A stretch of DNA of 64,000 bases from Pseudovibrio sp. Ad37. GTDB lineage: Bacteria; Pseudomonadota; Alphaproteobacteria; Rhizobiales; Stappiaceae. Shown one piece after another: positions 19,183 through 29,926 of the stretch. The DNA lies in contig NZ_LMCF01000151.1 in assembly GCF_001623075.1 (NCBI RefSeq), positions 28,949 to 92,948 on the forward strand. The letters are read 5' to 3'. The notes under the pieces were generated by a model. The model had not been told where the DNA came from, searched no databases, and saw only the letters and a program-made list of their open reading frames with translations. The stretch's first letter is position 1. Every line of letters begins with the position of its first letter. The translations under genes and the position numbers were made by a program.

Positions 19183-19695
19183 TTAAAGACGATAGAGGAT
19201 TTGATCTGTCCAGAAGCGTTCCAGACGACGCAGGGACCGGTTCAGCCCTTCAAAGTTCTCGGTTGAGAGCTCACCAACCTGCTCAACAGAAAGAATATGA
19301 CGACTGTAAAGGTCATCAACAATCTGAGCAATCTCGCGCCCTTTTTCCGTCAGGCTCACCCGCACAGAGCGGCGATCCATCTGGGAACGTTCGTGATTGA
19401 TGTATCCGGTTTCAACGAGTTTCTTCAGATTATAAGAAACGTTGGAACCAAGATAATAACCGCGAGTACGAAGCTCGCCTGCAGTCAGCTCGGCGTCGCC
19501 AATGTTGAAAAGAAGCAGCGCCTGAACGCTGTTCACATCGGAACGACCCATCCGGTCAAACTCATCTTTAATGACGTCAAGAAGACGACGATGCAGACGC
19601 TCGATGAGCGTCAGTGCCTCGAGGTATGCAGGCTTCAGCCCTACCGTTTCTTCTTCTTGCGCCAAGACCTCAACGGCCCTGTTTGTATTGATCAT
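19183..19695 (-). CDS. ldtR: MarR-family transcriptional regulator LdtR
   Basis: A 170-residue winged-helix regulator. It shows ALTLIERLHRRLLDVIKDEF, the helix-turn-helix region LTAGELRTRGYYLGSNVSYN and the wing QMDRRSVRVSLTEKGREIAQ. This matches the LdtR branch of the MarR family, whose members in Liberibacter and Sinorhizobium control the adjacent L,D-transpeptidase and osmotic tolerance. I chose ATG 19695 because GAGG lies 9 bases upstream; 19716 is an in-frame alternative. Identity as LdtR rests on sequence pattern plus the neighbouring ldtP. Confidence 0.9.
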   Translation of the reverse strand: MINTNRAVEVLAQEEETVGLKPAYLEALTLIERLHRRLLDVIKDEFDRMGRSDVNSVQALLLFNIGDAELTAGELRTRGYYLGSNVSYNLKKLVETGYINHERSQMDRRSVRVSLTEKGREIAQIVDDLYSRHILSVEQVGELSTENFEGLNRSLRRLERFWTDQILYRL

Positions 19696-19850
19696 CTGGT
19701 TGCGCCTCATGTCCATATTTTTCGTGCGTTCGTATTTTTATCAGCACTTGAAGCAAATTTACGCGACCGCTTCTAAGAACCGCTTAAGAGACACGATGAA
19801 TTATTTCTTAATCACTAGCAAGCGTGTAGACCTTTCCGTTAACCCTCTGT

Positions 19851-20753
19851 TTACCCTGACTTCCGAAGCAAGTGGATGATGCCGGAGAAGTCGACGTTTT
19901 CCCCGCCATTGTTACAGTATTCCTCATAAAGCCGAGCCGCCTTCTCACCCATTGGCGTGTTGGCTCCGCTCGAATCTGCTGCCTCTTCCGCCAGTAGCAA
20001 GTCTTTCAGCATCATTGGAGCTGCAAAGCCGGGCTTATATTCATTGTTGGCTGGCGACGTCGGAACCGGTCCGGGAATCGGGCAGTAGGAGGTCAAAGAC
20101 CAACACTGACCAGAGGACTTGGAGGAGATGTCGTAAAGCTTCTGCGGGTCCAGACCCAACTTCTCAGCCAAAACAAACGCCTCGCAGGTACCGATCATCG
20201 AAATACCAAGCAACATGTTGTTACAGATCTTTGCTGCCTGCCCAGCGCCAGCATCACCAGCATGAACAATCGAGGCTCCCATAATATCCAGGAGCGGCTT
20301 AGCCCGTTCAAATGCAGAATCAGGTCCACCAACCATAAAGGTCAATGTGCCGTTCGCAGCACCCACAATACCCCCGGAAACTGGAGCATCGACCATGCCC
20401 ATACCAGTTTCGCTTGCTGCTTTTGCAACATCGCGGCTGCTGTCCACATCAATAGTCGAGCTATCGATAAACAGCGTGCCCTTTGGTGCATGCGCAAGAA
20501 TTCCATCTTCGCCCGTATACACGGCACGAACATGCTTCCCTGCTGGCAGCATGGTAACAACAGCCTGAACGTCGCGAACCGCTTCAACTGCTGACGAAGC
20601 AACTTGCCCGCCCGCAGCCTGAAACGCAGTACGCGCCTCTTCAGAAAGATCTACACCGACGACTTCATGTCCGGCTTTGACAAGATTTGCAGCCATAGGG
20701 CCGCCCATATTACCAAGACCAATAAAAGCAACGCGAAGAACAGTTTCTCCCAT
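19851..20753 (-). CDS. mmsB: 3-hydroxyisobutyrate dehydrogenase
   Basis: Oxidises 3-hydroxyisobutyrate to methylmalonate semialdehyde with NAD in valine breakdown. The 300-residue protein has the N-terminal Rossmann motif VAFIGLGNMGGPMAANLVKAG, the substrate motif FIDSSTIDVDSSRDVA followed by DAPVSGGIVGAANGTL, and the catalytic-lysine region GAGQAAKICNNMLLG. The start at 20753 replaces a longer frame to 20795 because MGETVLRVAFIG fits the family. It shares its strand and function with the two valine genes at 21.4-23.7 kb, though a membrane-protein gene intervenes. Confidence 0.95.
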   Translation of the reverse strand: MGETVLRVAFIGLGNMGGPMAANLVKAGHEVVGVDLSEEARTAFQAAGGQVASSAVEAVRDVQAVVTMLPAGKHVRAVYTGEDGILAHAPKGTLFIDSSTIDVDSSRDVAKAASETGMGMVDAPVSGGIVGAANGTLTFMVGGPDSAFERAKPLLDIMGASIVHAGDAGAGQAAKICNNMLLGISMIGTCEAFVLAEKLGLDPQKLYDISSKSSGQCWSLTSYCPIPGPVPTSPANNEYKPGFAAPMMLKDLLLAEEAADSSGANTPMGEKAARLYEEYCNNGGENVDFSGIIHLLRKSG

Positions 20754-20910
20754 TGCATCCTCCCGAAAATCGCCGTCCGTCAGGATTTTGAACATTTAGA
20801 ACTTGCCCCAAGCTGATCACCTAGGGTTCGCTCAGATCAATTTGACGTGAACGGCAGTTTGCAAAACAGTAAATTTCAATGAGTTACAGACCAAACTGAA
20901 CTTTGGTCGA

Positions 20911-21321
20911 TCAGGCCCGCTCCTCTCGCTCTGCAAGGTAAAGCAGAACGAGATAAAGGGCGATTGCACTGATGTAGAATATGACCTCAGTCGGACTACG
21001 ACCAAAGACCATGGGAAACACGGAATACATCACCACCTGCGCCAGTGAGCGGAACAGCCACATCACTGTTCCCCAGCTGGAAAGCAGCCACAGACCAATG
21101 GCAGTCACCAGATCGAGAATAGCGAAAAAGATAATGGTAGACTGCACTTGTACGCCGACACTCTCAAACGGAGCATCGTCAATCAAGCGCACACCAAGTA
21201 TAGCGCCCCAGTAGCTTAGGCCTGCAAACAGCATGAAGACGGCAAGCAGCCTGACATACGCATGCAGCAAAAACTGAAAGGAGGGAATCCTCTTCATCAG
21301 CTCTACAAAAACGCCAGGCAT
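20911..21321 (-). CDS. Small four-helix membrane protein (DUF6163-like)
   Basis: A 136-residue inner-membrane protein with about four hydrophobic segments: LLAVFMLFAGLSYWGAILGV, the TIIFFAILDLVTAIGLWLL region, the VMWLFRSLAQVVMYSVFPMV region, and a C-terminal helix ending in AEREERA. I recall a Hyphomicrobiales family of this size and layout (DUF6163) near ldtR, but cannot verify it here. It separates mmsB from the 3-hydroxyisobutyryl-CoA hydrolase gene, with 57 and 157 bases on either side. Function unknown. Confidence 0.75.
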   Translation of the reverse strand: MPGVFVELMKRIPSFQFLLHAYVRLLAVFMLFAGLSYWGAILGVRLIDDAPFESVGVQVQSTIIFFAILDLVTAIGLWLLSSWGTVMWLFRSLAQVVMYSVFPMVFGRSPTEVIFYISAIALYLVLLYLAEREERA

Positions 21322-21379
21322 ACCTAAAGCTCCACCTTACAAATCTGCCCCAATCACAGGCAGTAAGCCCCTTGCCCCG

Positions 21380-22471
21380 TTAAAATACGAGGTCACCCCC
21401 CTTCGGTGACATAAAATGGGCCTCAACATCAACTGTTTTTATTTCAGCAAGGCTTAAATGCTGCCATTTAGGGGCGTGATCCTTATCGATAATCACAGCT
21501 CGTACACCCTCATAGAAATCCTTGCCCAGTAGAATCTGCGAAACAATCCGATGCTCCATGACCATACACTCGGCCATGGAAAGCCCCGCACCGCGCCGCA
21601 CCTGCTGAAATGCAACTTCCATGCTGAGCGGTGAGCGCTTGCCAATCGTTTCCAGAGCAGCAACCGCAAAATCATCATGCTCAGAGCCCTGCAGCTTGCG
21701 CAGACGGTCCACAACTTCCAGCGTGCTCTCAGCACCAAAGCACTCATCCACCACATCCGCTTTGGCGTGCAGCGGCGCAGGCCCCGGATCAAACGCAAAG
21801 CGCGCCAACACAGGCTCTACGTCCTGCGCCTCACACAGCGCCTGTTCCAGAGCTGCCATATCCTCAGACTTCACTGCATGGGTCAGGATGCCCGTCCAGT
21901 AACAATCCGCCTGCCTCAAACGCTCCCCGGTCATCGCGCAGTACATGCCCGTGTTCTGAGGCATCTTCGGCAGGAAGTGACTGCCGCCCGCATCCGGGAA
22001 GAAACCAATCGCCGTCTCAGGCATGGCAAACATCGTCTTCTCACTGCCCACACGATACGCACCATGCACAGAGATACCAACACCACCGCCCATCACAATA
22101 CCATCAAGCAGTGCAATCAAAGGCTTAGCGTAGCTTTCCATGTAAGTGTTGAGGCGATACTCATCCGCAAAGAACGGCAGGCTCACATCAATTTTCTCAG
22201 GCCCGTTTTCGGCAACCTGACGAATATCTCCGCCCGCGCAAAAGGCCTTTTCACTGTTGCTCTTAATGAGAACATGATGGACTGCATCATCAATCAGCCA
22301 GCGCTCCAGCTGCCGGTGCATCGCAACGCACATCTCATGTGTCAGCGCATTCAGCGCCTTGGGGCGATTCAGAATGATAAGACCAGCATGGCCCTTCTCT
22401 TCAAAAAGAACATCAGTAGTTTCGGACAAGACTTCCCCCGCATATTCCTGTTGCACAGCGTACCTATTCAT
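21380..22471 (-). CDS. 3-hydroxyisobutyryl-CoA hydrolase (enoyl-CoA hydratase/isomerase family)
   Basis: Releases CoA from 3-hydroxyisobutyryl-CoA in valine catabolism. The 363-residue crotonase-fold protein is longer than simple hydratases and matches the HIBCH branch: GLIILNRPKALNALTHEM, the oxyanion segment KAFCAGGDIRQ, GIVMGGGVGISVHGAYRV, and MPETAIGFFPDAGGSHFLP with the catalytic Glu and Asp. ATG 22471 gives the N-terminus MNRYAVQQE; an upstream frame to 22540 has no support. It lies 117 bases downstream of the isobutyryl-CoA dehydrogenase gene on the same strand. Confidence 0.92.
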   Translation of the reverse strand: MNRYAVQQEYAGEVLSETTDVLFEEKGHAGLIILNRPKALNALTHEMCVAMHRQLERWLIDDAVHHVLIKSNSEKAFCAGGDIRQVAENGPEKIDVSLPFFADEYRLNTYMESYAKPLIALLDGIVMGGGVGISVHGAYRVGSEKTMFAMPETAIGFFPDAGGSHFLPKMPQNTGMYCAMTGERLRQADCYWTGILTHAVKSEDMAALEQALCEAQDVEPVLARFAFDPGPAPLHAKADVVDECFGAESTLEVVDRLRKLQGSEHDDFAVAALETIGKRSPLSMEVAFQQVRRGAGLSMAECMVMEHRIVSQILLGKDFYEGVRAVIIDKDHAPKWQHLSLAEIKTVDVEAHFMSPKGGDLVF

Positions 22472-22588
22472 TTTGCTAAAATTATCTGGCGTATTTCCGA
22501 AAACAGGACACTGGTTTCCGGTTAAAGATACGCAACACAAAAACTAAAGCAGCTCACTCAGTCCATCCTAAGAAGAACCGCTAGCAAC

Positions 22589-23728
22589 TCAAGCCTTCAT
22601 CAGTTCACGCGCCACGATGACGCGCATAATCTCATTGGTTCCTTCCAGAATCTGGTGAACCCGCAAGTCACGCAAATGACGCTCCAGCGGATAATCCTTC
22701 AGATACCCGTAACCACCATGGATCTGCAGCGCTTCATTGACCACCTTGAAGCCCGTATCCGTCGCAAGGCGCTTGGCCATCGCCGCCATCTTGGTCGCCT
22801 GAGGATCTTTCCGGTCCAGCAGAGACGCCGCCTTGTGCAGCAGCAAACGCGCCGCTTCCAGTTCCGTCGCCATATCCGCAATTTTGAACTGCAGCGCCTG
22901 AAACTGCGCCAGCGAGCGCCCGAACTGCTTGCGCTCATCCATATACTGCAAAGCCCGGTCCAGACAGAACTGCGCGCCACCAAGTGAACAGGCCCCAATG
23001 TTCAGGCGCCCACCATCAAGCCCGGCCATGGCAATCGAAAAGCCTTGCCCCTCTGCGCCAACCAGGCTCTCAACTGGCACACGACAATCTTCAAAAATCA
23101 CCTGCGCCGTCGGCTGGCTGCACCAACCAAGCTTATGCTCGTTGGCCCCAAAGGACAGACCCGGCGCATCCTTCTCAACCACGATGCAAGATATCCCCTT
23201 CGGCCCATCCTCACCCGTGCGAACCATACATACGTAAACATCAGAGACACCGCCGCCAGAGATGAAGGCTTTTGAACCGTTGATCACATAATGATCACCA
23301 TCCCGCACCGCCTTCGTGCGTAGCGACGCTGCATCTGATCCAGCCCCCGGCTCGGTCAGACAATAACTCGCCACCTTCTCCATGCTGCAAAGACCGGGGA
23401 GAAACTTCTGCCGAACCTCATCAGACCCAAACCGGTCCAACATGCCAGCAGCCATATTATGAATAGACAAAAACGCAGAGGTAGAAACACATCCCTTGGA
23501 GAGCTCTTCAAAGATCAGCGCCCCATCAAGACGCCCCAACTGCGAGCCGCCCACATCTTCGCGCACATACAGCCCGCCCAGACCCAGCGCCGCTGCCTTG
23601 CGAAGCACATCCAGCGGGAAATGAGATTTCGCATCCCACTCTGCTGCAAAAGGCGCCATCTCCTCCTGCGCAAATCCGGCTGCCATATCCACAAAGGCAC
23701 GTTGATCTTCGTTCAGTTCAAATTCCAT
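22589..23728 (-). CDS. Acyl-CoA dehydrogenase, probably isobutyryl-CoA dehydrogenase
   Basis: FAD enzyme of valine catabolism that makes methacrylyl-CoA. The 379-residue protein shows the ACAD signatures [18 protein letters not shown] near residue 120 and [20 protein letters not shown] near 340, with the catalytic-base region [10 protein letters not shown]. The GGAGG ribosome site before ATG 23728 fixes the start. The substrate is inferred from the neighbours: a hydroxyisobutyryl-CoA hydrolase and mmsB lie downstream on the same strand. A methacrylyl-CoA hydratase is not in the window. Confidence 0.9.
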   Translation of the reverse strand: MEFELNEDQRAFVDMAAGFAQEEMAPFAAEWDAKSHFPLDVLRKAAALGLGGLYVREDVGGSQLGRLDGALIFEELSKGCVSTSAFLSIHNMAAGMLDRFGSDEVRQKFLPGLCSMEKVASYCLTEPGAGSDAASLRTKAVRDGDHYVINGSKAFISGGGVSDVYVCMVRTGEDGPKGISCIVVEKDAPGLSFGANEHKLGWCSQPTAQVIFEDCRVPVESLVGAEGQGFSIAMAGLDGGRLNIGACSLGGAQFCLDRALQYMDERKQFGRSLAQFQALQFKIADMATELEAARLLLHKAASLLDRKDPQATKMAAMAKRLATDTGFKVVNEALQIHGGYGYLKDYPLERHLRDLRVHQILEGTNEIMRVIVARELMKA

Positions 23729-25224
<1,496 letters not shown>

Positions 25225-25258
25225 AGCCCGTAAAACAAGACACCTGCGAGAACAAAAC

Positions 25259-26500
25259 ATGCCAAAGGTGGCCTCACCTCTTCTCACCCTTTCAAAGATT
25301 GAAGAGGCTGCAAACAACATCAAGGGCGCGGTGATATCAACACCGCTCCTGCCAGCCGCTCAACTGGATGCCATCACTGGCGCCACTGTTTTCGTCAAAT
25401 ACGAGAACATGCAGGCCACCAATGCCTTCAAAGAGCGCGGCGCTCTGAACAAGCTGCTTCACCTGACAGATGAAGAGAAAAGCCGCGGCGTAATCGCCAT
25501 GTCCGCTGGCAACCACGCGCAAGCTGTAGCTCTTCATGCACAACGTCTTGGCATCCCGGCACTCATCGTCATGCCCAACGGCACGCCCTACGTGAAAGTG
25601 GAGGCAACCAAAGCCTTTGGCGCCAAAGTCGTTCTTGCCGGTGAAACCGTTGACGATGCCAAGAATGAAGCTGACCGCCTGTCAGAAAAACACGGCTACA
25701 TCTGGGTTCATCCGTTTGATGATCTGGAAGTCATCGCAGGACAAGGCACAATCGCCCTTGAAATGCTGAAGGCCCAGCCAGATCTGGACACGCTGATCGT
25801 ACCAATCGGCGGTGGTGGAATGATCTCCGGCATCGCAGTCGCAGCCAAAGCGATCAAGCCGGATATCGAGATCATCGGTGTTGAAAGCGAGCTCTACCCG
25901 TCCATGTATGCTGCCCTGCGCAACCAGCCAATGGAATGCGGTGGCAACTCTCTGGCAGAGGGTATCGCGGTCAAAGTGCCTGGCACTTATACTCAGCAGC
26001 TGGTCAAGCAATATGTCGACGATATTCTGCTCGTCAGCGAAAGCCAGATCGAGGAAGCCATCAACATCTTCCTCACCCGCCTGAAAACGGTGGCTGAAGG
26101 AGCTGGCGCTGCGGGCCTTGCAGCCATTTGCGCGCACCCGGAGCGATTTAAAGGCAAAAAAGTTGGACTTGTCCTCTGCGGAGGCAACATCAATCCCCGC
26201 CTGCTGGCATCCATCGCACTGCGCCAGCTGGTCCGCCTTGGCAACATCATACACATCCGCTGCAACATCCCGGATCGTCCGGGCATCCTTGGCGAAATCT
26301 CGACAACGATCGGTCAGCTGGGCGGCAACATTTTGGAAGTCTCTCACCATCGCCTCTTCCTTGACGTCTCCGTAAAAGGCGCAACACTGGACGTGGCTAT
26401 TGAGACCCGTGACAATCAGCACGCAAAAGAAATCGTTGCTGCGCTGGAAGAAGGAGATATCCACGTCTCCCACCTGTCTTCTGGCGAGATGCGATTCTAG
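25259..26500 (+). CDS. Threonine ammonia-lyase with C-terminal ACT domain
   Basis: PLP enzyme converting threonine to 2-oxobutyrate. The 413-residue protein carries the PLP lysine in NAFKERGALNKL (Lys 58), the SAGNHAQAVALHA loop, the glycine-rich phosphate site PIGGGGMISG and, from about residue 335, an ACT domain beginning IHIRCNIPDRPGILGEI. One ACT domain and this length fit the catabolic-type (TdcB-like) enzymes that many alphaproteobacteria annotate as ilvA; which role dominates is not clear. It is 34 bases after hemB and probably co-transcribed. A stem-loop at 26535-26568 follows. Confidence 0.93.
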   Translation: MPKVASPLLTLSKIEEAANNIKGAVISTPLLPAAQLDAITGATVFVKYENMQATNAFKERGALNKLLHLTDEEKSRGVIAMSAGNHAQAVALHAQRLGIPALIVMPNGTPYVKVEATKAFGAKVVLAGETVDDAKNEADRLSEKHGYIWVHPFDDLEVIAGQGTIALEMLKAQPDLDTLIVPIGGGGMISGIAVAAKAIKPDIEIIGVESELYPSMYAALRNQPMECGGNSLAEGIAVKVPGTYTQQLVKQYVDDILLVSESQIEEAINIFLTRLKTVAEGAGAAGLAAICAHPERFKGKKVGLVLCGGNINPRLLASIALRQLVRLGNIIHIRCNIPDRPGILGEISTTIGQLGGNILEVSHHRLFLDVSVKGATLDVAIETRDNQHAKEIVAALEEGDIHVSHLSSGEMRF

Positions 26501-26534
26501 AGTTATCCCCACTCGCAAACTGCAATTGAGATCA

Positions 26535-26568
26535 GCATCTGCGCCGAACACCGCGTTCGCGCAGATGC
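26535..26568 (+). terminator. Stem-loop after the threonine ammonia-lyase gene
   Basis: GCATCTGCGC pairs perfectly with GCGCAGATGC around a 14-base loop, 34 bases past the stop. There is no T run, so it is either a weak terminator or an mRNA 3'-end protector. Confidence 0.55.
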
Positions 26569-26720
26569 CTGCATCGTAGGCCGCGCAAAATTATCCTCTC
26601 ATTGCCAGATTCTACAAAAATTGTTTGCTACCCCCGCTTGAAACTTGAAAATAGCACACCCAATTCTACTGAGAGACGCTGGGGAATGCCCCGGCACAGT
26701 TGAACCTGACAGAGGCAGAA

Positions 26721-27209
26721 ATGAGCCAAGAAGTGAGCGCGCACCCGAACATCTATTATGATCCCTATCTTAATCCTCAGCTGTTTGACGGCGTGCGGAA
26801 AAAACGGATCTTTGCGTGCGTCATCGATATTATCGCGATCACCGTTCTCTCTACCATCGCTTACTTTGTCGTCGGCTTTCTCGGCATCCTGACACTTGGC
26901 CTTGCATGGTTGTTATTCCCTGCAATCTGGCCACTAGTTGCCCTAGCCTACACTGCGTTTTCACTGGGTGGGTTTAATTCCGCAACACCGGGCATGCGTG
27001 CGTTTGGCTTGGAAATGCGCCTGAGCAACGGCGGCCGTCCCTATCCGCTCTATGCAGCAATCCACGTCCTGCTCTTTTATTTCTCAGTAACAATACTCAG
27101 CCCTTTTGTCCTCATAGTCTCATTGTTTAGTGACCAAAAGCGCCTGCTCCATGATATCGTGCTTGGTGCCGTTATTATGAATTCCCCGGTGGATAGTCTG
27201 CATCGATAA
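26721..27209 (+). CDS. RDD family membrane protein
   Basis: A 162-residue inner-membrane protein of the RDD family. The first membrane segment is preceded by RKKRIFACVIDIIAI, in which the usual R...D pattern is kept. Later segments contain FNSATPGMRAFGLEMRLSNG, the typical T-P-G-M/K-x-x-x-G-L motif, and the C-terminus reads DQKRLLHDIVLGAVIM. A GAGG site precedes ATG 26721; the frame extends to a TTG at 26700. RDD proteins are transporters or unknown. An RDD gene between hemB and bpt is a common Hyphomicrobiales arrangement. Confidence 0.88.
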   Translation: MSQEVSAHPNIYYDPYLNPQLFDGVRKKRIFACVIDIIAITVLSTIAYFVVGFLGILTLGLAWLLFPAIWPLVALAYTAFSLGGFNSATPGMRAFGLEMRLSNGGRPYPLYAAIHVLLFYFSVTILSPFVLIVSLFSDQKRLLHDIVLGAVIMNSPVDSLHR

Positions 27210-27292
27210 CAAACCAATGATGCAACGTGCAGTGACGAACCTGCCAGGACCCTCTAATAACGTGTGAAAGTGTAGCACGAGCGGGGACGCGC

Positions 27293-29125
27293 ATGGAGAA
27301 CCTGAACATACCGATGATCCTGACCTTTGTGATCATCGGATTCACGATCGTCCTGTATGCGCTGGAACGCGTTGCGATCGAGATCGTAGCACTGGGCTCC
27401 ATTGTAGCCCTCATGCTGCTGTTCATGGCTTTTCCTCAAACATTGAATGGAACGCCAATCAGGCCGGAGGACTTTCTCTCCGGCTTTTCCAATCAAGCGC
27501 TGATCACGGTGATCTGCTTGCTGATTGTCGGCCAAGGCCTCTTCCAGACGGATGCCCTCGACAAACCCGCTCAGGCGATCCTGCGCATCTCAAAACAGCG
27601 CCGCTGGCTGGCAACCGGCCCTTTGCTGATTACTGTTGGCATTGTCAGCGCATTTTTGAACAACACACCCGTTGTTGTCATCACACTGCCAATTCTGACC
27701 ACTGTCGCCGCCGCGCATAATACCTCCTCCTCTCGTTTTCTTATGCCTCTCTCGTTCATTACGATCCTTGGCGGCATGACAACGATGATCGGCTCCTCCA
27801 CCAACCTGCTCGTAGCCAATGTCGCCAACGCAACTGGTGAAGTCCGTATCAACTTCTTCACCTTCACCGCATTCGGCTCCATTCTCGCAGCCGTCGGTGC
27901 AGTTTATGTTCTGGTGATTTTGCCGCGTCTGCTCAAACCTCGCCAAACCATGGCAGAGGAGTTCACCGGCAAGGATGGACGCCAGTTTATCGCTCAGATT
28001 CCAATTGTTTACGGTCATCCACTGGTGGGCGAAAAGGCTGTCGCAGGCATGTTCCCAGCGCTTAAGGAAATGACGGTTCGCCTGATCCAGCGCGGAGAGC
28101 GCCCGCTCCTGCCGCCCTTTGAAGACGTTCAGCTGCAGCCGGGCGATACAGTAATCGTTGCCGCCACCCGCGACACTCTCACCCGCGCCATCAGCCAACG
28201 CCACCCTCTCCTTCCAGCTGATGCAAACGAGAGCCCAACCAGCGAAGCAGAACACGCCTCTCCATCTGGTACGCTCACTCTTGCAGAAGCAGTTATTGCC
28301 CCCGGCTCCCGCCTGATTGGCCGCACACTCTCCATGACAAGTTTCCACGCCGACACCGGCTGTGTTGTCACCGGATTGCAGCGCCGCAGCCGTATGCCGC
28401 GCATGCCGATGACCGATATCCGCATGGAATCCGGTGATGTTTTGCTGATTGCTGGCAACCGCGAAGAAATCAACCGCCTGCGCGGAAACCGCGATGTCCT
28501 GCTCATGGACTGGTCCGCAACCGAGCTGCCACAACGGCAATATGCCCGTCGCGCACTGGCAATCTTCGTCGCCATGATCACAGTCGCGGTGTCTGGTGTT
28601 GTGCCAATTATGGTAGCATCAATCGCAGCAACCCTTGCTATGATCATGTGCGGCTGCCTCAACATCCGCCAGACACTGCGCACAATCGACAGCCGGATAT
28701 TCATGTTGATCGGCGCCTCCATTGCTGCCTCCCTCGCTCTGGAAGCAACGGGGGGTGATAATGCCATTGCACAGACATTGCTCAACATCGCCGACGGCAG
28801 ATCTCCAGCCTTTGTCCTCTCGCTTCTCTTTGCCGTTGTTGCAATTTTAACCAACTTACTCAGCAACAACGCAACAGCGGTGCTCTTCACGCCCATCGCA
28901 ATCGAGATGGCACACAGGACAGGCGTGCCTGTGGAACCCTTCATCGTTTGCCTGATTTTTGCAGCAAACTGTTCATTTGCAACACCAATCGGCTATCAGA
29001 CAAACCTCATCGTAATGGGTCCGGGGCACTACCGTTTCTCAGATTTTCTCTTCGCCGGCACACCTCTCGCCATAATCATATGGTTGACCTTCTCAATTGT
29101 CGCTCCTTACTATTATAATCTGTAA
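27293..29125 (+). CDS. SLC13-family permease with two TrkA-C domains
   Basis: A 610-residue inner-membrane transporter of the DASS/CitT-like type. N-terminal helices (about 1-210) include LNNTPVVVITLPIL, a half of the duplicated SNT/NNT substrate and Na+ motif; the C-terminal half has LSNNATAVLFTPIAIEM. Between them are two soluble RCK/TrkA-C domains (about 220-300 and 315-400), ending with motifs such as LQPGDTVIVAA and MESGDVLLIAGN. Proteins with this layout carry sulfate, dicarboxylates or similar anions; the substrate is unknown here. It lies between the RDD gene and bpt, 38 bases before bpt. Confidence 0.9.
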   Translation: MENLNIPMILTFVIIGFTIVLYALERVAIEIVALGSIVALMLLFMAFPQTLNGTPIRPEDFLSGFSNQALITVICLLIVGQGLFQTDALDKPAQAILRISKQRRWLATGPLLITVGIVSAFLNNTPVVVITLPILTTVAAAHNTSSSRFLMPLSFITILGGMTTMIGSSTNLLVANVANATGEVRINFFTFTAFGSILAAVGAVYVLVILPRLLKPRQTMAEEFTGKDGRQFIAQIPIVYGHPLVGEKAVAGMFPALKEMTVRLIQRGERPLLPPFEDVQLQPGDTVIVAATRDTLTRAISQRHPLLPADANESPTSEAEHASPSGTLTLAEAVIAPGSRLIGRTLSMTSFHADTGCVVTGLQRRSRMPRMPMTDIRMESGDVLLIAGNREEINRLRGNRDVLLMDWSATELPQRQYARRALAIFVAMITVAVSGVVPIMVASIAATLAMIMCGCLNIRQTLRTIDSRIFMLIGASIAASLALEATGGDNAIAQTLLNIADGRSPAFVLSLLFAVVAILTNLLSNNATAVLFTPIAIEMAHRTGVPVEPFIVCLIFAANCSFATPIGYQTNLIVMGPGHYRFSDFLFAGTPLAIIIWLTFSIVAPYYYNL

Positions 29126-29163
29126 GGCGAAAAGAGGATAAATAAGAGAAAGGGACGCTCTAG

Positions 29164-29910
29164 GTGACACGGCAAGCCTATGATAACCCGCAGTTTTATC
29201 TGACTGCCCCTACGGATTGCCCCTACCTGCCAGATCGTAAAGAACGCAAAGTCTTCACGCATCTTGTCGGGCCCAATGCACCTGCGCTCAATGACGTCCT
29301 CACACAAGGCGGTTTCCGCCGCTCTCAAAACATCGCCTATCGTCCAGCCTGCGAAGACTGCCGCGCCTGTGTTTCAATCCGCGTCTGCGCGCAAGAGTTT
29401 CAATGGACGAAGTCTTTGAAGCGAGTTTGGAAAGACAATCAGGATCTGATCGGAACAGAACTTCCACCAGGCCCTTCAACAGAGCAATACGATCTGTTCC
29501 ATGAATACTTAAGTGCCCGCCACACCAACGGCGGCATGACAGAGATGTCCCCCACCGACTATTCCATGATGGTGGAAGACACGCACGTCGAGACAGCGCT
29601 CATTGAGTACCGACGCAGAGGTCCAAACACCTTCATATCCGGCGAAGGCGAAGGTCCGCTGATTGGGGTTGCGCTAACAGATCGCCTCTGCGATGGCCTG
29701 TCCATGGTCTACTCGTTCTTCGACCACAACGAGACCACGCGAAGCCTCGGCACCTATATGATCCTGGAACACATCGCCCGCGCACAGCACCTTGGCCTGC
29801 CCTACGTATATTTGGGATACTGGGTTCAGGGTTCTCCAAAAATGACTTACAAAGAACGCTTCAAGCCACAAGAGCATCTTGGTGCACAAGGCTGGGAAAA
29901 GCAGAAATGA
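29164..29910 (+). CDS. bpt: Aspartate/glutamate leucyltransferase (Bpt; R-transferase family)
   Basis: N-end rule enzyme that adds leucine (bacterial Bpt) to proteins with N-terminal Asp or Glu, marking them for ClpS/ClpAP. The 248-residue protein has the family start [15 protein letters not shown], the cysteine-containing [15 protein letters not shown] segment and the C-terminal [18 protein letters not shown] core. The start is a GTG at 29164 with a weak ribosome site. It converges with the uracil-DNA glycosylase gene 16 bases away. Confidence 0.93.
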   Translation: MTRQAYDNPQFYLTAPTDCPYLPDRKERKVFTHLVGPNAPALNDVLTQGGFRRSQNIAYRPACEDCRACVSIRVCAQEFQWTKSLKRVWKDNQDLIGTELPPGPSTEQYDLFHEYLSARHTNGGMTEMSPTDYSMMVEDTHVETALIEYRRRGPNTFISGEGEGPLIGVALTDRLCDGLSMVYSFFDHNETTRSLGTYMILEHIARAQHLGLPYVYLGYWVQGSPKMTYKERFKPQEHLGAQGWEKQK

Positions 29911-29926
29911 TATCCCCCTCTCAAAT

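Noticed and set aside
18948..19400. 150-residue plus-strand frame between ldtP and ldtR
   Set aside because: No ribosome site; it runs through the ldtR terminator hairpin and into antisense ldtR.
27590..28540. 316-residue minus-strand frame
   Set aside because: Antisense of the SLC13 permease gene.
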